The notes: generated by a model not told the origin, from the sequence alone. A DNA stretch of 64,000 nucleotides from Streptomyces sioyaensis (GCF_004122735.1 NZ_SDIF01000027.1:1-64000), one strand, 5' to 3'; shown: positions 12,701 through 42,794, counted from the first letter of the stretch. A program made the numbers and translations.

Positions 12701-15700
12701 CGCTGGGAGCGACCGGGAAACTCGACCGGCGCGCCCTGCCGGCGCCCGACTGGGCGGCGCCGGCCGGCGGCCACCGCCCGCCCCGCACGGACACCGAGAA
12801 GACGCTCGCCGCCATCTGGGCCCAGGTGCTGGGCGTGCAGCGGGTGGGAGCCGAGGACAACTACTTCGCCCTGGGCGGCGATTCGATCCTCAGCATCCAG
12901 ATCGTCTCCGCGGCCCGCCGCGCCGGCATCGAGCTGACGCCGCGGCAGCTGTTCGTCCACCAGACCGTCGCCGCCCTGGCCGCGGCCGCCGAAGGACTGC
13001 CCGCCGCGGTCACCCGCGCCGAACAGGGCCCGGTCGTGGGCGAGGTCCCGCTCACCCCCGTCCAGCACTGGCTGTTCGACACCGTCCCCGACAGCCCCTG
13101 GCACTTCACCCAGTCGGTGTCCTTCCAGCTGGCCGCCGAGACCGACGAGGACGCGCTGCGCGCCGCCCTGGCCGCGGTGCTGGAGCACCACGACGCCCTG
13201 CGGATGCGGTACGAGCGCACCGGCGACGGCCGGTGGCGCCAGTTCGGCGTGGCACCCGGCGCGGCGCCGGCACTGGAGGTGCGCGACCTGTCCCACTGGG
13301 CATCGGGCGACCGCCCCGCGGCGCTGCGCGCGCTGGCCAACGATCTGAGCGCCGGCTTCGACCTGGCCGGCGGGCCGCTGCTGCGGTCCGTGCTGTGCCG
13401 GCTCGGTGCCGAGGAGCGTCCGGTCCTGCTGCTGGCGGCCCACCACCTGGTCGTGGACGCGGTGTCCTGGCGCATCCTCCTGGAGGATCTGGACACGGCC
13501 TACCGCGCGGTGCGCGCCGGGGACCGGGCCGAGCTCGGGCCCAAGACCACCTCCTTCCGCACCTGGGCGCAGCGGCTGTCCGCGCACGCCGCCGCCGGCG
13601 GCTTCGACGACGAACTCCCCTACTGGAGCGGGCCGCAGGGCCACGCCGAGCTGCCCACCGACGGCGCGGGCCGCAACACCGCGGACTCCGAGGACACCGT
13701 GACCGTCCGCCTGGAGGCGGAGGAGACCCGCCGGCTGCTCCAGGACGTGCCGGACACCTACCGCACCCGCATCAACGACGTCCTGCTGTGTGCTCTGGGC
13801 CGGGTGCTGGCCCGCTGGACCGGGCACGACCGGGTGCTGATCGGGCTGGAGGGCCACGGCCGCGAGGAGATCTTCGACGACGTCGATCTCTCCCGTACCG
13901 TCGGCTGGTTCACCACCATGTTCCCCCTCGCCCTGGACCTGCCGCCGCGGGCGGACCTCGCGGCGGCGCTGAAGTCCGCGAAGGAGGGGCTGCGGACACT
14001 GCCCCGGCACGGCCTGGGACACGGCGCGCTGCGCCGGCTGCGTACCCCGGCGGCCGACGGGCTCCCGCCCGCCCCGCAGATCGGCTTCAACTACCTCGGC
14101 CAGCAGGACTGGAGCGCGTCGGCCGGCGGCGGACTGCTGCACGCACCGTACGGCGCACTGGAGGGCGGCATGGACCCGGCGGCCGACCGGCCGCATCTGA
14201 TCGATGTGGTCGGCCAGGTCGCGGACAAGCGGCTGGAGTTCACCTGGTCGTTCTCGACGCACCTGCACCGGCGGGCCACCGTGGCCCGGCTGGCCGAGGA
14301 GATGGCCGCCGAACTGCGCGAGATCGTGCGGCACTGCGCGCAGCCGGACGCCGGCGGCCGCACCCCCTCGGACTTCCCGCTGGCTCGCCTGGACCAGGAG
14401 GCCGTCGACCGGCTCGCCGGCAACGGCCGGGACGTCACGGACATCTATCCGCTGACCCCCACCCAGACGGGCCTGGTCTTCCACGGCCTGGACGAGCCCG
14501 ATCAGGGGCTCTACGTGGAGCAGGCCACCTTCGTCGTGGACGGCGTGCGCGATCCGCGGCTGCTGGCCGACGCCTGGCAGCAGGTCGTGGACCGCACCCC
14601 CGTGCTGCGCAGCGCGGTGGTGCTGCGTGAGGTGCCGGTGCCGCTCCAGACCGTGCACCACTCCGTCACCCTGCCCGTGACCGAGTGCGACTGGAGCGAC
14701 CTGACGCCGGACGAGCGGGACGCCGCCCTGGAGCGGCTGCTCGCCGAGGACCGGGCCCGCGGCATCGCCCTGGACCGGGCGCCGTTGCTGCGGGTCGCCC
14801 TCATCCGGCTCTCCCCGACCGAGGTGCGGGTCGTATGGACCTTCCACCATGTGCTGCTGGACGGGTGGAGCGTCTTCCAGGTCCTCTCGGACGTCTTCGC
14901 CTGCAACGCGGCGCTCGCCGCGGGCACCGAGCCCCACCTGCCGGACCGCCGGCCGTTCGCGGACTACGCCGCCTGGCTCGCCGCCCACGACAACGCCCCG
15001 GCCGAAGCGCACTGGCGCCGGGAGCTGGCGGGGCTGTCCGCCGCCACCCCGCTGCCCTACGACCGGCGCCCCGCCCAGGGTGCCGCCACCCGCGCCGGCA
15101 CCTGGCACCAGCAGCGGCTCGACGCGGAACGGACCACCGCGCTGACGGACTTCGCCCGGCGCCACCACCTCACCCTCAACACCGTCGTCCAGGGGGTCTG
15201 GGGCCTGCTGCTGTCGCGCTGGAGCGGGGAGCGCGAGGTGTGCTTCGGCACGACGGTCTCCGGGCGCCCCGCGGACCTGCCCGGCGCCGACTCCATCACC
15301 GGCCTGTTCATCAGCACGCTGCCGGTGCGGGTCGACGTGGACGGCACCGCCGCCCCGGCGGACTGGCTGCGGGGGCTGCAGTCCGCGCAGGCCGACGCCC
15401 GTGGGTTCGCCCACGTCCCGCTGTCGGACCTGCGCGACTGGACCGAACTCGACGCCGGGGAGCCGCTGTTCGAGAGCCTGGTGGTCTTCGAGAACTACCC
15501 GATCAACAACACGGCGGCGACCGCGCACGGCCTGCAGGTACGCGATCTGCACGCGCTGGAGGCCACCAACTACCCGCTCACCGTGGTGATCTCGCCCGGC
15601 AGCGAACTGTGCGTCGAACTCGGCTACGACCCGCGGTACTTCGAGGAGTCCACCGCGCGGTCCCTGGCCGGTCAGCTGCTGCACACCCTCGCCGCCCTGG

Positions 15701-17577
15701 CGGCGCCCGGTGCGGCCGCGTCCGTGGACGGGATCGACGTGCTGCCGCCGGACGAGCGCGCACGGCTCACCGGCCGCCCGGCGCCGGTGGACGCCGACAC
15801 GGCCGCGCCGGCCACCCTCGCCGCACTCGTCGAGGCGGCGGTGGACCGGTGGCCCGAGGAGCCCGCCGTGTGCGGGCCGGAAGGGACGCTGTCCTTCGCC
15901 CGGTTGGAGGCGCGGGCCAACCGCCTCGCGCACCGTCTCCTCGCCCGCGGGACGGGCCCCGGTGACCTCGTCGCCCTGGTCCTGCCGAGATCGTCCGACA
16001 TGGTCGTCGCCCAGCTCGCGACCGCCAAGGCGGGCGCCGCGTATCTGCCGGTGGACCCCGGCTACCCGCCGGAGCGGATCGCGCTGATGCTGCGCGACGC
16101 GGACCCGGCCGTCACCCTGGACGCCGAGGAGATCAGGGACCTCCTGGACGCCGGGGAGGACTCCACGCCCGGCCACCGGCCCACCGACCGGGACCGCGGC
16201 CGCCCGCTCGACCTCGACGACCCGGCGTACGTGATCTACACCTCCGGTTCCACCGGCACCCCCAAGGGCGTGGTCGTCACCCACCGCGGCCTCGCGGGCT
16301 TCGCCGCCGCCGAGGCCGACCACTACCAGGTCCGCCCGGGAGACCGGGTCCTGGCCTTCGCCACCCCCAGCTTCGACGCCTCGGTACTGGAGCTGTGCAT
16401 GTCCCTGCCGGCCGGCGCCTGCCTGGTGGTGCCCCCGCCCGGCCCGCTGCTCGGTGCGCAGCTGGCCGCGGTGCTGCGCGAGGAGCGCATCACCCACACC
16501 CTGCTGCCGCCCGCCGCGCTCGGCACGGTGCCGCCCGACACCGCGGGCACCCTGCCGGACCTGCGCACGCTGATCGTCGGCGCGGACTCCTGCGGCGCCG
16601 AACTCGTCGGCCGCTGGGCCCCGCACCACCGGATGATCAACTCCTACGGGCCCACCGAGACCACGGTGGTCGCCACCTGGTCCGGTCCGCTCCGCCCCGA
16701 CGGCAGCGCGCCCCCCATCGGCCGCCCGCTGCCCGCCACCGGGGTGTACGTGCTCGACGAGCGGCTGCGGCCGGTCGCCGACGGCGTCCCGGGTGAACTG
16801 TGGATCAGCGGCGCCTCGCTGGCCCGCGGCTATCTGAACCGGCCGGGCCTGACCGCCACCCGCTTCACCGCCGACCCGTACGGCCCGCCGGGCACCCGGA
16901 TGTACCGCACCGGCGACCGGGTCCGGCGCGACGCCCGCGGCGAGCTCCACCACCTCGGCCGGACCGACCACCAGATCAAGCTGCGCGGCCACCGCATCGA
17001 GGCGGGCGAGGTCGAGGCCGTCCTGACCGGGCACCCGGCCGTCCTGGACGCGGTGGTGACCGTACGGGAGGACGAGCCCGGGCTGCCGCGGCTGGTGGCC
17101 CATCTGCTCGCGGCACCCGGCGCCGCCGCTCCGGCCGGCCCGGAGCTGCGCGCCTTCGCCGCCCGCACCCTGCCCGGCCACATGGTGCCCTCGGCCTTCG
17201 TCGTCCTGGAGCGCTTCCCGCTCACCGAGAACGGCAAGACCGACCGCGCCGCCCTGCCCGCACCCGGGCGGGACGCGGGGGAGCCGGCCCGGCACGTCGC
17301 CCCGCGCACCCCCACCGAGGAAGTCCTCGCGGACATCTGGTCCACCGCCCTGGAGACGACCGTGGGCGTCGAGGACGACTTCTTCGCACGGGGCGGCGAC
17401 TCGCTGCGCAGCCTGCTCATCGCCTCCCGGGCCAACGAGACCTTCGGGGTGGCTCTCACACCCCGCGACGTGCTGGTCTCCCGCACCGTCGCCGCCCTGG
17501 CGGACCTGGTGGAGGAGCACATCCTGCGCGAACTCGAAGACGCCGTAAGCGGCGACAGCGACCACGACGAACGGTGA
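1..17577 (+). CDS. Multimodular NRPS, 5' end outside the window (A-PCP, three C-A-PCP-E modules, C-A-PCP)
   Basis: The reading frame is open at base 1 and encodes 5858 visible residues. It is a cytoplasmic assembly-line peptide synthetase. Visible order: C-terminal part of an adenylation (A) domain and its PCP; three successive C-A-PCP-E modules; and a last C-A-PCP. The first condensation domain is of LCL type (QQRLWFLD start, HHLVTDG catalytic motif); the next three start with the PLTP-Q-GMLFH-like signature and HHL/V-LDG motifs of DCL domains, as expected after epimerases. PCPs carry GGDS, with serine as the phosphopantetheine site. The C-terminus ends in an acidic helix ([14 protein letters not shown] then DSDHDER), probably docking to the next synthetase. 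A second NRPS starts 11 bases after the stop with a GTGAGGA ribosome binding site, so the two are co-transcribed. No thioesterase domain is present. Module details are in separate entries. Confidence 0.97.
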   Translation, partial: ELYVGGEGVARGYLNRPGLTAARFVADPYGPPGTRLYRTGDRARWNADGALEYLGRLDRQVKIRGFRVEPGEIEAVLAGHADVGEAVVLVREDEPGRQRLVAYVTPGEAGRPPQPAVLRAAVARSLPAHMVPSAVVVLEAFPLTAHHKIDRAALPEPGPAHTARHLAPRTPAERTVAGIWSDVLDVRPVGADDDFFALGGDSVLAVRVLSRIREERGVRLTVRDLFTARTVADVAALLDGADGTDPATPIPPAPRAHPLLLSAAQQRLWFLDDLTAGGTEYNTGVGVRLRGRLDQAALGRALDRLAARHESLRTTFTTVDGRGVQRVDDTARLPLRTADLRTLPAGRQGAQAERLLTEELERRYDLGEGPLTRALLIRLADEEHLLLLAQHHLVTDGWSVGILVRELAALYAAEADGTPDDLLQPALQYPDFAVWEHGRPAPSRDAADLAYWKRQLSGTPQLDLPTDRPRPPVRTTAGAAHRHELPADLVARLGRLARAKGTTPFTLFSGAAAVLFSRYTGQRDIAFGTVTNGRHRRELEDVTGFFVNTVVLRSDVDGTDTVDRFLDTMRATLMDAFSHDGVPFDRVVEELAPPRDPSRTPLVQVLVVQQTAMVHPQEAGGVRIDEHPLPRPAARFDLVLEFLPRADGSFGLTVEYNTDLFDARTVARMSRHLHLLLEGMADGPHRTVAELPLLTDDERRTMLDAWNAPQEEGPETPLPALFEAQTARTPDRTAVVCDGTRLTYDEVNRRANRLARLLVGRGAGPESLVALALPRSADLVVVLWAVLKAGAGYLPVDPGYPAERIRFMLADAAPATVLTTRDTAGCLPEGTEPLVLDDPATLAALAGYPEDDLTDADRARPLDPRHPAYVIYTSGSTGRPKGVVVSHRSVADLARWAGETFGPRRLAHVVAATSLNFDVSVFELLCPLLSGGSIEVVADLPALADRAGEAGWQAGLISGVPSVVSRMLTRDAATVQADTVVLAGEALPAQTVRDIRRTMPSAQVANIYGPTEATVYATAWFGGDDTPEQAPPIGRPVARTRAYVLDGMLRPQPPGVTGELYLGGGGLARGYLRRSGLTATRFVADPFAGPGSRMYRTGDLVRWTAEGELEYVGRADQQVKVRGFRIELGEVEAALLRCAGVAQAAAATRESDGHKRLIGYVVPAPGAELDPEALRRELGRGVPDYMVPASVVVLPALPLNPNGKLDRDRLPAPDRTAAGTAEYVAPRTATERALAAVWADVLRVERVGVEDNFFTLGGDSILSIQVVAQARQAGLAVTSRDVYRHQTVGALAQCVDAAERSAAGPAPEAAATGTAPLTPIQHWLFESDADRAGHFGQTLSVELSDDLDTAALDAALTEVVAHHDALRSRFTRDGDGDRLQHIDGDAPAAVLHHHSGPDDDAPHLGPFDLRRGPLLRAVLHDRGAGLPRVLHLTVHHLVVDGVSWRILLEDLDRAYRARQRGEQAAASLPAKSTPLRHWARRLTEHAGDGGFQDETAYWTALARSCDPELPTDLDGANTYASARSVTVRLTPQDTSVLLHTLPGAYRTQVNDVLLSALGRALHDWTGRDRVPVDLEGHGREELFGDLDLSRTVGWFTTRYPVALTVAPDADWGTVLKSVKEQLRAVPGRGLGYGVQRHLLRPEGLPTTPTAGISFNYLGQFGLPGGDGCLYRGPHRALSLDADPAAARPHALEVVGRLDGDALEFTWFYSANLHHEETVTALAGAFARALGEIARHGARPGAGGRTPSDFPLAALDQAAVDRLVGADAAAVEDIHPLTPTQAGMLFHRLSQDDQSVYFQQLTFVLDGVPDSGALAAAWQRVSDRTPVLRGRVVWQDVPDPLLVVERDAAVPVTRLDWRALSAEERRARLRELLDDDRRRGIDLECAPLQRLILARLSDTEVQVVWSFHHLVLDGWSLFQVLSDVFRCHALLSGGASAPAESGLPVRRPFRDYVAWLRDRDWAQAERHWRARLDGLAEPTALPYDREPRESHRAESTEAVRRTLTADTTRALDELAKRTGVTVNTLVQSAWALLLARQTGRREVVFGTTVSGRPPELPGVEAMNGLFIATVPTRLTVPADGTLRDWLRRVQEIQTDDRRFDFVPLTRLTAFSDLPERVALFDSIVVFENYPVGDDLAAAHGLRLSGLDGIETTNYPLSLVAYPGAELALRLGYDPQLFDAATVERMGEYLTVLLAGMAADAGGPPARLPVLDAAHRRQVVEEWNDTATALPEGTVAELFAAQARRTPDAIALDAGELRLTYRQLDLRAEQLAHRLTGLGVGPERPVGALMDRSAALVVAQLALAKAGGVYVPLDGRAPRERLRQVLAESAAELVLTDASWEETAREAAPGGRTLPLTGDGAAAVPPGAADTPAPAGAALPAVHPDNVLYLMFTSGSTGRPKGVAVRHRDVVALAFDRAFAAHDRVLVHSPQAFDAATYELWVPLLRGGTAVLAPPADVDAATVRRAITEQGVSCLWLTAGLFRLLAQEDPGCLRGAREVWTGGEAVPGAAVRRLLDACPDLIVVDGYGPTETTTFATRRVFRAGDPLPAALPIGRPLDNTRVYVLDDALQPQPPGIPGELYLAGAGLARGYGGRPGATAERYLADPFGPAGTRMYRTGDIVRWSADGELHFVGRADDQIKIRGFRVEPAEIEAALTRHGTVAEAVVTVFADGGRKRLVAHLVAAPGATVPPAAELRAFLAEVLPDYMLPAAFVTLEALPLTGNGKVDRRRLPAPDRSAATAGEHRAPGTEAERILAEIWCALLGIDRVGVDDNFFMLGGDSILSIQVVSRARRAGLSLTPRDLFRHPTIAALAAATGATAQVTGTGPVTGDVALTPIQHWFLDARPERPGYFNQSVVIELAEDPDPRALEAALRALWSHHDALRARFTERADGTWHQHCPAPDATDPRLLRAHDLTGLTGKECDAALDAAVAEAHAGFRLESGPLLAARLFTGAQDRPPRLFLTVHHLVVDGVSWRVLLEDLESAYRQARAGERVRPPARTTSVQEWARRLRAHTEAGGFDGELAHWRETAARCDAALPVDSAGTNTIADLRSVTVRLDRRRTDDLLQKVPGVYRTQINDVLLTALGRVLADWTGQRTVAVGLEGHGREDHLFDDVDLSRTVGWFTTLFPVALDVPAGDWATALTSVKEQLRAVPGRGLGHGALRHLAGAPELAGAPQPRISFNYLGRFDWSAEGGGLIRGVRGGLDGAAAPESVRPHLLDVVGRVEDRRLELTWYYSGGVHREETVTALATGMRTALEDIVAHCAGPDAGGRTPSDFPLARLDQAAVDRIAPDGHAVEDIYPLTPMQAGMLFHGLMDPSSGAYFNQVQLVLSGVTDPAALAEAWQQASDANPMLRTRLVWEETAEPLQIVRTRATVPITHHDWSGWEPERCERALEALLAEDRAAGLDLTCAPLMRLALIRLSADRVRLVWTFHHVLLDGWSAAQVFDEICERYAALTAGRRPEVPSRAPFGSYLRWLAEQDSTQAERHWRTALAGFTSPTELPRDRRPLEAHRTASSGSVGVTLGAEESARLRETAQRAGLTMNTVLQGAWGLLLSRYGHSDDVVFGTTVSGRPAALPGVESMVGVFINTLPTRVRVDGQRALLDWLRELQTSQSESRRFDFVSLAQLQSWSELPGGTGLFDSIVVFENYPFDSAALARHGLGIQHERDLEPTNYALSVVVAPGERLTITLDYDPAAFDAATVERLGECLRVLLTEMAADPDRRLADLPLFTGAERGRLLEQFGGPAVRRPRRVLPAVFEEQAARTPGAPAVVAGADRLTYRELNERANRLARLLIAAGAGPERFVALALPRTADLMVALLAVLKSGAAYLPIDPTYPAERIAFLFADVGPDIVLTTTDLAGRLPEGPATRFVLDDAGTARRLAERSAADLGDAERAGALLPAHPAYVIHTSGSTGLPKGVVVTHDSVVALADWAAAEFGDRGLSHVVASTSLNFDVSVFEMICPLLSGGCVELVGDLLALAERRGPWTAGLLSAVPSALGRLLAEDTVQVTADTVVLAGEGLAARTVAEVRAAVPGCRVVNIYGPTEATVYATAWHCDPDDPDRTPPIGSPVTGARAYVLDPRLKPVPVGVPGELYLAGTGVARGYFARPGLTARRFLADPFGPEGERMYRTGDLVRWDAEGRLEYLGRTDDQVKVRGFRIELGEVEAALARHPEVAEAAARVVETDGHKRLVGYAVGRGAASPDPAALRAFLAQSLPDHLVPAVVVPLARLPLGATGKLDRRALPAPDWAAPAGGHRPPRTDTEKTLAAIWAQVLGVQRVGAEDNYFALGGDSILSIQIVSAARRAGIELTPRQLFVHQTVAALAAAAEGLPAAVTRAEQGPVVGEVPLTPVQHWLFDTVPDSPWHFTQSVSFQLAAETDEDALRAALAAVLEHHDALRMRYERTGDGRWRQFGVAPGAAPALEVRDLSHWASGDRPAALRALANDLSAGFDLAGGPLLRSVLCRLGAEERPVLLLAAHHLVVDAVSWRILLEDLDTAYRAVRAGDRAELGPKTTSFRTWAQRLSAHAAAGGFDDELPYWSGPQGHAELPTDGAGRNTADSEDTVTVRLEAEETRRLLQDVPDTYRTRINDVLLCALGRVLARWTGHDRVLIGLEGHGREEIFDDVDLSRTVGWFTTMFPLALDLPPRADLAAALKSAKEGLRTLPRHGLGHGALRRLRTPAADGLPPAPQIGFNYLGQQDWSASAGGGLLHAPYGALEGGMDPAADRPHLIDVVGQVADKRLEFTWSFSTHLHRRATVARLAEEMAAELREIVRHCAQPDAGGRTPSDFPLARLDQEAVDRLAGNGRDVTDIYPLTPTQTGLVFHGLDEPDQGLYVEQATFVVDGVRDPRLLADAWQQVVDRTPVLRSAVVLREVPVPLQTVHHSVTLPVTECDWSDLTPDERDAALERLLAEDRARGIALDRAPLLRVALIRLSPTEVRVVWTFHHVLLDGWSVFQVLSDVFACNAALAAGTEPHLPDRRPFADYAAWLAAHDNAPAEAHWRRELAGLSAATPLPYDRRPAQGAATRAGTWHQQRLDAERTTALTDFARRHHLTLNTVVQGVWGLLLSRWSGEREVCFGTTVSGRPADLPGADSITGLFISTLPVRVDVDGTAAPADWLRGLQSAQADARGFAHVPLSDLRDWTELDAGEPLFESLVVFENYPINNTAATAHGLQVRDLHALEATNYPLTVVISPGSELCVELGYDPRYFEESTARSLAGQLLHTLAALAAPGAAASVDGIDVLPPDERARLTGRPAPVDADTAAPATLAALVEAAVDRWPEEPAVCGPEGTLSFARLEARANRLAHRLLARGTGPGDLVALVLPRSSDMVVAQLATAKAGAAYLPVDPGYPPERIALMLRDADPAVTLDAEEIRDLLDAGEDSTPGHRPTDRDRGRPLDLDDPAYVIYTSGSTGTPKGVVVTHRGLAGFAAAEADHYQVRPGDRVLAFATPSFDASVLELCMSLPAGACLVVPPPGPLLGAQLAAVLREERITHTLLPPAALGTVPPDTAGTLPDLRTLIVGADSCGAELVGRWAPHHRMINSYGPTETTVVATWSGPLRPDGSAPPIGRPLPATGVYVLDERLRPVADGVPGELWISGASLARGYLNRPGLTATRFTADPYGPPGTRMYRTGDRVRRDARGELHHLGRTDHQIKLRGHRIEAGEVEAVLTGHPAVLDAVVTVREDEPGLPRLVAHLLAAPGAAAPAGPELRAFAARTLPGHMVPSAFVVLERFPLTENGKTDRAALPAPGRDAGEPARHVAPRTPTEEVLADIWSTALETTVGVEDDFFARGGDSLRSLLIASRANETFGVALTPRDVLVSRTVAALADLVEEHILRELEDAVSGDSDHDER
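765..5250 (+). other. NRPS module 1: C-A-PCP-E, D-alanine-like pocket
   Basis: Condensation about 765-2070, adenylation about 2140-3640, PCP about 3680-3880, epimerase about 3940-5240 (HHLVVDG and GHGREE...DLSRTVGWF signatures). Aligning the A4-A5 region by eye to GrsA PheA gives pocket residues DVFSVAIVY plus the invariant Lys. The pattern resembles actinomycete alanine pockets, but I hold this assignment weakly. The epimerase implies incorporation as a D residue. Confidence 0.75.
5305..9810 (+). other. NRPS module 2: C-A-PCP-E, D-valine
   Basis: DCL condensation about 5305-6620 (HHLVLDGWS), adenylation about 6690-8200, PCP about 8235-8440, epimerase about 8490-9800 ([16 protein letters not shown]). 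The by-eye pocket is DAYWWGGTF plus Lys. It belongs to the D-A-x-W-x-G-G-T-F-K group known for valine. The epimerase predicts a D configuration. Confidence 0.82.
9880..14385 (+). other. NRPS module 3: C-A-PCP-E, same pocket as module 1
   Basis: DCL condensation about 9880-11200 (HHVLLDGWS), adenylation about 11265-12760, PCP about 12780-13000, epimerase about 13045-14370. The by-eye pocket DVFSVAIVY plus Lys is the same as in module 1, so the substrate should be the same (alanine-like, weakly assigned). The epimerase motif reads HHLVVDA instead of HHxxxDG; the second His and the Asp are kept. The following C domain is still DCL, so the epimerase is probably functional. Confidence 0.75.
14425..17577 (+). 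other. NRPS module 4: C-A-PCP plus docking tail
   Basis: DCL condensation about 14425-15760 (HHVLLDGWS), adenylation about 15800-17260, PCP about 17300-17510 (ARGGDSL rather than LGGDSL). The by-eye pocket is DALLIGSVV plus Lys, a hydrophobic, possibly aromatic-type pocket that I cannot assign with confidence. There is no epimerase, and the next synthetase starts with an LCL domain, so the residue is L. The same pocket recurs in module 9. Confidence 0.75.
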
Positions 17578-17588
17578 GGAACGACCCC

Positions 17589-37670
<20,082 letters not shown>

Positions 37671-37866
37671 GCCGGGGGAGACCGGCCGGGTCACCCCTCG
37701 CGCGGCGGGCCTCGACGGTACGCACCACGCCCACCACGGCGGTCCACCGCCCCCACCTCCGCGCACCGGCTGCCGGAGACCCCCTGAACGTCGTCGACTG
37801 CCCGCCCGGCGAACCGGACCGGACCTCCCGGCCGCCCCGGCCCGCGCAGCCGCACGATGCACCGCC

Positions 37867-37906
37867 CAGTGATGCAACCAACGATTCAGTGAAGCAACCA
37901 ACAATG
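37867..37906 (+). repeat. 20-bp tandem duplication upstream of the mbtH-like gene
   Basis: Two adjacent 20-base units (37867-37886 and 37887-37906) begin CAGTGA and share GCAACCAAC, differing at three positions. They lie in the 248-base gap between the NRPS stop and the mbtH-like gene and end just before its ribosome binding site. They may be an operator or a slipped-strand duplication. Confidence 0.8.
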
Positions 37907-37918
37907 GGAGAGCACGAC

Positions 37919-38122
37919 ATGGACGAGAACGCCCGCTACCAGGTGCTGCGCAACGACGAGGACCAGTACTCGCTGTGGCTGGCCGACCTGGAGATCCCCG
38001 CCGGATGGCAGGCCGTGGGCAAGGAGGGCACGCAGGACGAGTGCGCCGCGTACGTCGACGAGGTCTGGACCGACATGCGGCCGCGCAGCCTGCGCGAGCG
38101 CATGGAGAACGCCGGCTCCTGA
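37919..38122 (+). CDS. MbtH-like NRPS chaperone
   Basis: The 67-residue protein matches the MbtH family, small partners that bind adenylation domains and are needed for their solubility or activity. Family hallmarks are visible: NDEDQYSLW near residues 11-19, IPAGW in the middle, and VWTDMRPRSL toward the C-terminus with the conserved tryptophans. I chose ATG 37919 because GGGAG lies 7 bases upstream; an in-frame ATG at 37904 would add five residues. It lies downstream of the two large synthetases in the same direction and probably serves them. A strong hairpin follows 7 bases after the stop. Confidence 0.95.
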   Translation: MDENARYQVLRNDEDQYSLWLADLEIPAGWQAVGKEGTQDECAAYVDEVWTDMRPRSLRERMENAGS

Positions 38123-38129
38123 ACCGCCC

Positions 38130-38160
38130 CGCGGGGCGCGGCAGCCCGCCGCGCCCCGCG
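38130..38160 (+). terminator. Hairpin terminator after the mbtH-like gene
   Basis: A perfect 13-bp G/C stem (38130-38142 with 38148-38160) around a 5-base loop AGCCC begins 7 bases after the mbtH stop. There is no T tract, as is common in Streptomyces. It probably ends the NRPS operon. Confidence 0.75.
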
Positions 38161-38897
38161 CGTTCCCTTGGCCCTCCATGCGCCCCGCGCCCCTGCCCCG
38201 CGACGCCGACCGCTGCCGCGCCGGGCCCCGCGCCGCGCGGCGCATCGAGTCCGCGTCGAGAGCCTCGTCGAGTACGCGCCGCGTGCCTCGTCGAGTACGC
38301 GCCGAGCACCGCATCGCGCCCGCGGCCGCACGCCGACCCACCGGCGACCGCCGCTCGCCCGGCAGCGCCCCTCCCGAAGTCCCCACAACCGCCGCGGACT
38401 TCACTTCCCGCTCGCCGCGTCCCCTCCCCCCCCGCACGAGGACGCAGCGCGGCGCCCCGTTCCCCGTATCACATCTCCCCTCCCACACACTTCTCGTTGC
38501 CAAAAAATGAGCGGCACGTTCCGCGGAATACCTCCCCCTTCAGGCATCCGCTACTGATGCTGACGTACGTCCAAATTGACGGTCATTCCGCTTAGGTGCC
38601 AAGTAGTGACGAAAGATGGCTCCTTGCGCTATACCAGGGGGTGCATCACGCGCAGGGCACGTGCCTGAGTGCTGAATTCAGGACGTTGACGGGGTGAGGG
38701 GGCCGCGGTGATCGCGCGGAGCAATTCTCCCGCCGGCCGGCGAAGGATTCGCACAGCCACGTTCGTCCCTGGTGAACGGCTCGTGTGGCCGCCCGGGAAC
38801 GGTGCACGTCCCTGATCTTCTGCCGGCTTCCCTCGGCCCGGCATCGTTTCTCACGCCACCGAGATCTCCGGTTCTCACGAACGAGAAGGACGCTGAA
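38161..38897. other. Gene-free stretch with short repeats and an AT-richer segment
   Basis: I see no credible gene; open frames here are arginine/proline-rich noise. A 20-base element is directly repeated at 38262-38281 and 38285-38304. Around 38490-38640 the base composition becomes clearly more A/T-rich, as in a promoter region, and TTGACG near 38577 could be a -35 box for the downstream acetyltransferase; no convincing -10 is seen. Confidence 0.5.
38262..38304 (+). repeat. 23-bp-period direct repeat
   Basis: The 20-base sequence GCCTCGTCGAGTACGCGCCG occurs at 38262-38281 and again at 38285-38304, separated by three bases. It lies in non-coding DNA. Confidence 0.85.
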
Positions 38898-39410
38898 ATG
38901 ACCCCTACCCTGCACACCGACCGACTGGTGTTCTCGCCCTACCGTCCCGAGGACGAGGACGCCTTCGTGGCCCTGCTCAGAGATGAAGTCGTCTGCCGCT
39001 GGATGGGCCAGGAAAGATCACCGGAGAAAGACATCCGAGCGATATTCCGGTCCATCCTCACCGACGTCTACCCGAAGAACCTGTTCGACATATGGGCCGT
39101 GTGGTCAGGCGGCGCGTACGTGGGCCACGCGGAGCTCAAGAAGACGGGCAACGTCGACGGCTACGAGGTCGTCGCCGCGCTCGTCCGGGAACACTGGGGC
39201 AAGGGCCTGGGAACCGAACTCGTGCAAGGACTGCTGCACTACGCCGCCGACACGTTGAAGCTCACCGAGGTCTACGGCATGGTGGGCGCCGAAAACACTC
39301 CCTGCCTGGGCATGGCCGGCAAATTGGGCTCCCAGCACATCCGCGATGTCGTGGGGGACGACGGCACGGTGACGAAGATGGTCGTGGTACCGATCGGGGT
39401 CCGCGCCTGA
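38898..39410 (+). CDS. GNAT-family N-acetyltransferase (RimJ/RimL-like)
   Basis: The 170-residue protein starts at ATG 38898, 7 bases after AGAAGGA. It begins LHTDRLVFSPYRPEDEDAFVALL, the typical start of the RimJ/RimL branch of acetyl-CoA-dependent acyltransferases. The acetyl-CoA loop appears as REHWGKGLGTEL (about residues 97-108), and the AENTPCLGMAGKLG segment is the usual following helix. The acceptor is unknown; an antibiotic amine or a protein N-terminus are both possible. It is single and converges on the P450 gene, so membership in the NRPS cluster is uncertain. Confidence 0.85.
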   Translation: MTPTLHTDRLVFSPYRPEDEDAFVALLRDEVVCRWMGQERSPEKDIRAIFRSILTDVYPKNLFDIWAVWSGGAYVGHAELKKTGNVDGYEVVAALVREHWGKGLGTELVQGLLHYAADTLKLTEVYGMVGAENTPCLGMAGKLGSQHIRDVVGDDGTVTKMVVVPIGVRA

Positions 39411-39436
39411 CGCCCGGTCCGCTGGACCACCCGGCC

Positions 39437-39496
39437 GGGCTGCTGCGAGCGCCCACCGGCCGCTTCGGCGGGCTGCACGGCCGTTGCGAGCAGCCC
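39437..39496. terminator. Possible bidirectional terminator between convergent genes
   Basis: GGGCTGCT (39437-39444) and AGCAGCCC (39489-39496) are inverted repeats bracketing further G/C dyad symmetry, in the 116-base gap between the convergent acetyltransferase and P450 genes. The loop is long, so confidence is limited. Confidence 0.35.
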
Positions 39497-39526
39497 GCCC
39501 ACCCAGCTCCCGGCGCCGCGCGGACG

Positions 39527-40780
39527 TCAGCGCGTCCCGCCGGGCTCCAGGGACACCGGCAGTTCGACCAGGCCACGGAACGCCGGGAAGGGCACGGTGA
39601 GCCAACGCACGTCCTCCGGCGGTACGGCCATGGCGACGTCGGGATACCTGCGGAACAGCGTGGTGAGAGCGATCTGCATCTCAAGCCGGGCCAACGGGGC
39701 CCCGACGCAATAGTGCGGACCGTGTCCGAACGCGATGTGGGTGCTCTGGACGCCTTCGCGCATCAGATTGAGCCGGTCCGGATCATCGAATGCCTCCGGA
39801 TCCCGGTTCGCGGACGCGATGGCGATCTGTACGAGCGCGCCCTTCGGGATGAGGACGTCGCGGATCTTGACGTCTTCGGTGGCATAGCGGAACGTCGAGT
39901 TCTCGACGGACCCTTCGTACCGCAGCAATTCCTCGATGGCCTGCGGGAAAAGGGCCGGATCCTGCTTCACCGTGCGGAGCTGGTCTTGATGGGTGAGCAG
40001 ATGGTAGACGGCGTTCCCGATCAGATAGGCCGTGGTCTTGTGGCCGGCGAAGAGCAGGACCCAGGCGGTCGAGACCAATTCGCTGTCGGTCAGCGCGCCG
40101 TCCTGGTCCTGAGCCGTGATCAGCGCACTCATCAGGTCCTCGCCCGGGTTGCGCCGCTTGCGCGCGATGAGATCCACCAGATAGTTGCGCAGATTCCCCT
40201 CGGCTTCTTCGAGCGCCTTTTTCGCCTCGGGCCCGAATCCCGTTTTGGCCACCGTGACGGACCACGTGTGGGCCTGCTCGCGTTCGTCCTCCGGGACGCC
40301 GAGCAGCTCACAGATCACATTGAGCGGAAGCGGGAAGGCGAAGGAGGGCAGCAGGTCCACCGGTTCGCGGGTCGAGCACCGGTCGAGCAGTCCGTCCGCG
40401 ACCTCCTGGACCCGCGGGCGAAGGGCCTCCACACGGCGCGGGGTGAGAGCGCCGTTGACGACCCGGCGGAGCCGCGTGTGCTTGGGCGGATCGGAGAACA
40501 GCATGTTGTCGTCCAGCGCCACCGAGGAGTCGCCGAAGATCCGCTGGTAGGCGTCCATGGCCCCGTACATGTCCTTGCTGAACCGGGGATCGGCCAGCGC
40601 GGTCCGCGCGTCGTCGTACCGGGTGATCAGGTACGTCTCCACGCCGTGCGGCGGGAGCAGGGGGCAGACCGGAGAGTCTTTCCGCAACTGGGCATAGACG
40701 GGGTGCGGGTTCGTGCGGAATTCCGGGGTGCATGCGGAGGCGGCAGCTGCGGGGTCTGAAGACTCATATACGTCTGTCAC
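39527..40780 (-). CDS. Cytochrome P450
   Basis: I chose GTG at 40780, with AGGA a few bases upstream; the in-frame extension to 40921 looks non-coding. This gives 417 residues, the usual size of a soluble bacterial P450. Visible hallmarks are the I-helix AGHKTT (245-250), the ExxR motif E284-R287, and the heme loop FGHGPHYC with Cys358 as the heme thiolate ligand. It would insert oxygen using reduced ferredoxin partners, which are not in the window. It is divergent from the flavin hydroxylase at 41141 across a 360-base gap, so the two may share regulation. It could tailor the NRPS peptide or act with its neighbours on an aromatic substrate. Confidence 0.95.
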   Translation of the reverse strand: MTDVYESSDPAAAASACTPEFRTNPHPVYAQLRKDSPVCPLLPPHGVETYLITRYDDARTALADPRFSKDMYGAMDAYQRIFGDSSVALDDNMLFSDPPKHTRLRRVVNGALTPRRVEALRPRVQEVADGLLDRCSTREPVDLLPSFAFPLPLNVICELLGVPEDEREQAHTWSVTVAKTGFGPEAKKALEEAEGNLRNYLVDLIARKRRNPGEDLMSALITAQDQDGALTDSELVSTAWVLLFAGHKTTAYLIGNAVYHLLTHQDQLRTVKQDPALFPQAIEELLRYEGSVENSTFRYATEDVKIRDVLIPKGALVQIAIASANRDPEAFDDPDRLNLMREGVQSTHIAFGHGPHYCVGAPLARLEMQIALTTLFRRYPDVAMAVPPEDVRWLTVPFPAFRGLVELPVSLEPGGTR

Positions 40781-41140
40781 GGCACATCCTGAAGTGAGGG
40801 CTGCCGCTGGAAGTGCAGCCGAGATGAATGCTGCAAGGGGGAGCCCTGCCTTCGGGGCTGAAATGAATGCGGAGGGCCGATCGAAAACTTCCCGGGGCCG
40901 GTAAGCGCGAAACTTCCGCACTAGCCCATTCGGGGGCCGCTATTGCCTCCGGAAGGGCGTCATATCCGGCCTCGCGCGGGAAGAAACCGGCCCCGCCACT
41001 CCCGCCTCCCGATCGGAGCAACAGGACTCGCGCATCGGAAGGCTCACGGTCGAGAGTTGTTCCCAGGATCCGCACCCATCAGCCCTGCCTTTCCGCACCC
41101 ATCAGCCCTGGCCTTCAGGACGCCGACAAGAGGAACAGAC
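40781..41140. other. Divergent promoter region between P450 and flavin hydroxylase
   Basis: This 360-base gap separates two divergent genes and should hold both promoters, but I cannot point to convincing -35/-10 pairs. It contains two short repeat families: a GA(G/A)ATGAATGC motif near 40820-40875 and a 23-bp-period tandem repeat at 41069-41110. Confidence 0.5.
41069..41110 (+). repeat. 23-bp-period tandem repeat upstream of the flavin hydroxylase
   Basis: The 19-base sequence TCCGCACCCATCAGCCCTG occurs identically at 41069-41087 and 41092-41110, ending about 30 bases before the hydroxylase start codon. Confidence 0.85.
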
Positions 41141-42775
41141 ATGAGTGACAGCGCTGCAGAATCCGTGCCGGTACTCATTGCAGGTGGATCCTTGGTCGGT
41201 CTATCCGCCTCGGTGTTCCTCGGTCGCCTGGGGGTGAAACACCTCCTGGTGGAGCGGCACGCCGAGACGTCCATGCACCCGCGGGGCCGCGGAAACAATA
41301 TCCGCACCATGGAGCTGTTCCGCACCGCAGGTGTCGAGCCGGCCATTCGCGAGGCGGCCTCCGCGCTCTCGGGGAACGACGGGGTGCTGCAGACGGAAAG
41401 GCTCTCCAGCGACGAGCAGCGATGGATCATCCCGCGTATCGATCCGGATTCCTCACTGTCCAGCATCACCCCGTCCGGTTGGTGTTTGTGCAGCCAGAAC
41501 GACCTGGAGCCGGTGCTGTTGAAGTACGCCCGCGAGCTGGGCGGCGATGTGCGTTTCGGTACGGAACTCATCTCGTACACACAGGATGACCGTGGCGTCC
41601 ATGCCGAATTGCGCAACCGGGAAACCGGCGAATCACGAGCGGTGCATGCGGAATACCTCATCGCCGCCGACGGCCCCAGGAGCCCGGTCCGCAAGAGCAT
41701 GGACATCGGGCACTCCGGCCCGGGAACCCTGTTCCACAACGTCAGCGTCACGTTCCGCAGCAAAAACCTCAAGAACGTCGTGGGTGACCGCCGGTTCGTC
41801 GTCTGCTACATCACCAATCCCGACGGCGAGGGAGCCTTGCTGCCGGTGGACAACGATGAGCAGTGGGTCTTCCACGTCCCCTGGGCATACGACCGCGGCG
41901 AGACGCTGGACGCCTTCACCGACATGCGCCTCACCGCGCACATCCGCGCGGCAGCCGGTGACCCCGACATCGATGTGGAGATCACGGGCAAGGCCCCTTG
42001 GCACGCGGCCAACAGAGTCGCCGACAGTTACGGCCGGGACCGGGTCTTCCTGGCCGGCGACTCGGCACACGAAATGCCGCCGACGGGTGCCTTCGGCTCG
42101 AACACCGGGATCCAGGACGCGCACAACCTGGCCTGGAAAATCACCGCCGTTCTGCGCGGCTGGGCCGGCCGCCCGCTGCTGGACACGTATCAGGAGGAAC
42201 GGAGGTCGGTCGCCCTGGCAACCACCCTCCGCGCCTCACAGCAGGCGGTGGAGGAACAGCACCCCGGATACACCGCCGCCGCTTCCCGCAACAACGATCC
42301 GGCCGACCTGCTCACCGTCGCGTTGTGCTACCGCTATGCCTCGGACGCAATCCTGGGCGGCGATCCGGACGGTGACGTCGTTCCCCGCCAATTCGAATTG
42401 GGCGGCGCACCCGGCAGCCGGGCTCCCCACCTGTGGGTCGAGCGAGACGGCAAGAGGATGTCCACCCTGGATCTGTACGAGACGTCCTGCACCGTCCTCA
42501 GCGGTCCCGCGGGCAAAGCCTGGCGGGAGGCGGCTCGCGCCGTAGCAGAAGAGTTGGACGTACCTCTCGCCGCCTACCTCATCGGCAATACGCCCGAGTG
42601 TGACCTGCTCCCGGAACCCGGAGTGGACTGGGCGCAACTGCACGGAACGCAGGACGACGGTGCGGTATTGGTACGCCCCGACGGCTTCGTGGCATGGAAG
42701 TCGGGCAACGGAGACGCCGGGGACCCGCACAAGGTCTTGACGGACGTGCTCAGAAAGCTCTTGCACCGCCCGTAA
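41141..42775 (+). CDS. FAD-dependent aromatic hydroxylase (group A monooxygenase)
   Basis: The 544-residue protein starts at ATG 41141 behind AGAGGA. The N-terminal dinucleotide-binding motif reads LIAGGSLVGLSAS (about 12-24), and the second FAD motif GDSAHEMPPTGAFG lies near residue 306. A thioredoxin-like C-terminal region follows, so the length and layout fit the phenol hydroxylase/PgaE-type enzymes that hydroxylate aromatic rings with NAD(P)H and oxygen. A class A decarboxylase-like amidohydrolase follows 136 bases downstream in the same direction, and a P450 lies divergently upstream. Together they could form a small aromatic oxidation set; the substrate is unknown. Confidence 0.93.
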   Translation: MSDSAAESVPVLIAGGSLVGLSASVFLGRLGVKHLLVERHAETSMHPRGRGNNIRTMELFRTAGVEPAIREAASALSGNDGVLQTERLSSDEQRWIIPRIDPDSSLSSITPSGWCLCSQNDLEPVLLKYARELGGDVRFGTELISYTQDDRGVHAELRNRETGESRAVHAEYLIAADGPRSPVRKSMDIGHSGPGTLFHNVSVTFRSKNLKNVVGDRRFVVCYITNPDGEGALLPVDNDEQWVFHVPWAYDRGETLDAFTDMRLTAHIRAAAGDPDIDVEITGKAPWHAANRVADSYGRDRVFLAGDSAHEMPPTGAFGSNTGIQDAHNLAWKITAVLRGWAGRPLLDTYQEERRSVALATTLRASQQAVEEQHPGYTAAASRNNDPADLLTVALCYRYASDAILGGDPDGDVVPRQFELGGAPGSRAPHLWVERDGKRMSTLDLYETSCTVLSGPAGKAWREAARAVAEELDVPLAAYLIGNTPECDLLPEPGVDWAQLHGTQDDGAVLVRPDGFVAWKSGNGDAGDPHKVLTDVLRKLLHRP

Positions 42776-42794
42776 CCCATCGCTCCAGCAAGCC

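Noticed and set aside
37671..37918. Possible thioesterase or extra domain after the last NRPS epimerase
   Set aside because: The gap is only 248 bases, has no GxSxG reading and cannot encode a TE.
38168..38595. Several short open frames after mbtH
   Set aside because: Low-complexity Arg/Pro-rich readings in all frames, no ribosome binding site and no consistent codon bias.
40781..40921. N-terminal extension of the P450 to 40921
   Set aside because: The added residues repeat AFISA-type low complexity, and GTG 40780 has a good ribosome binding site and gives the normal P450 length.
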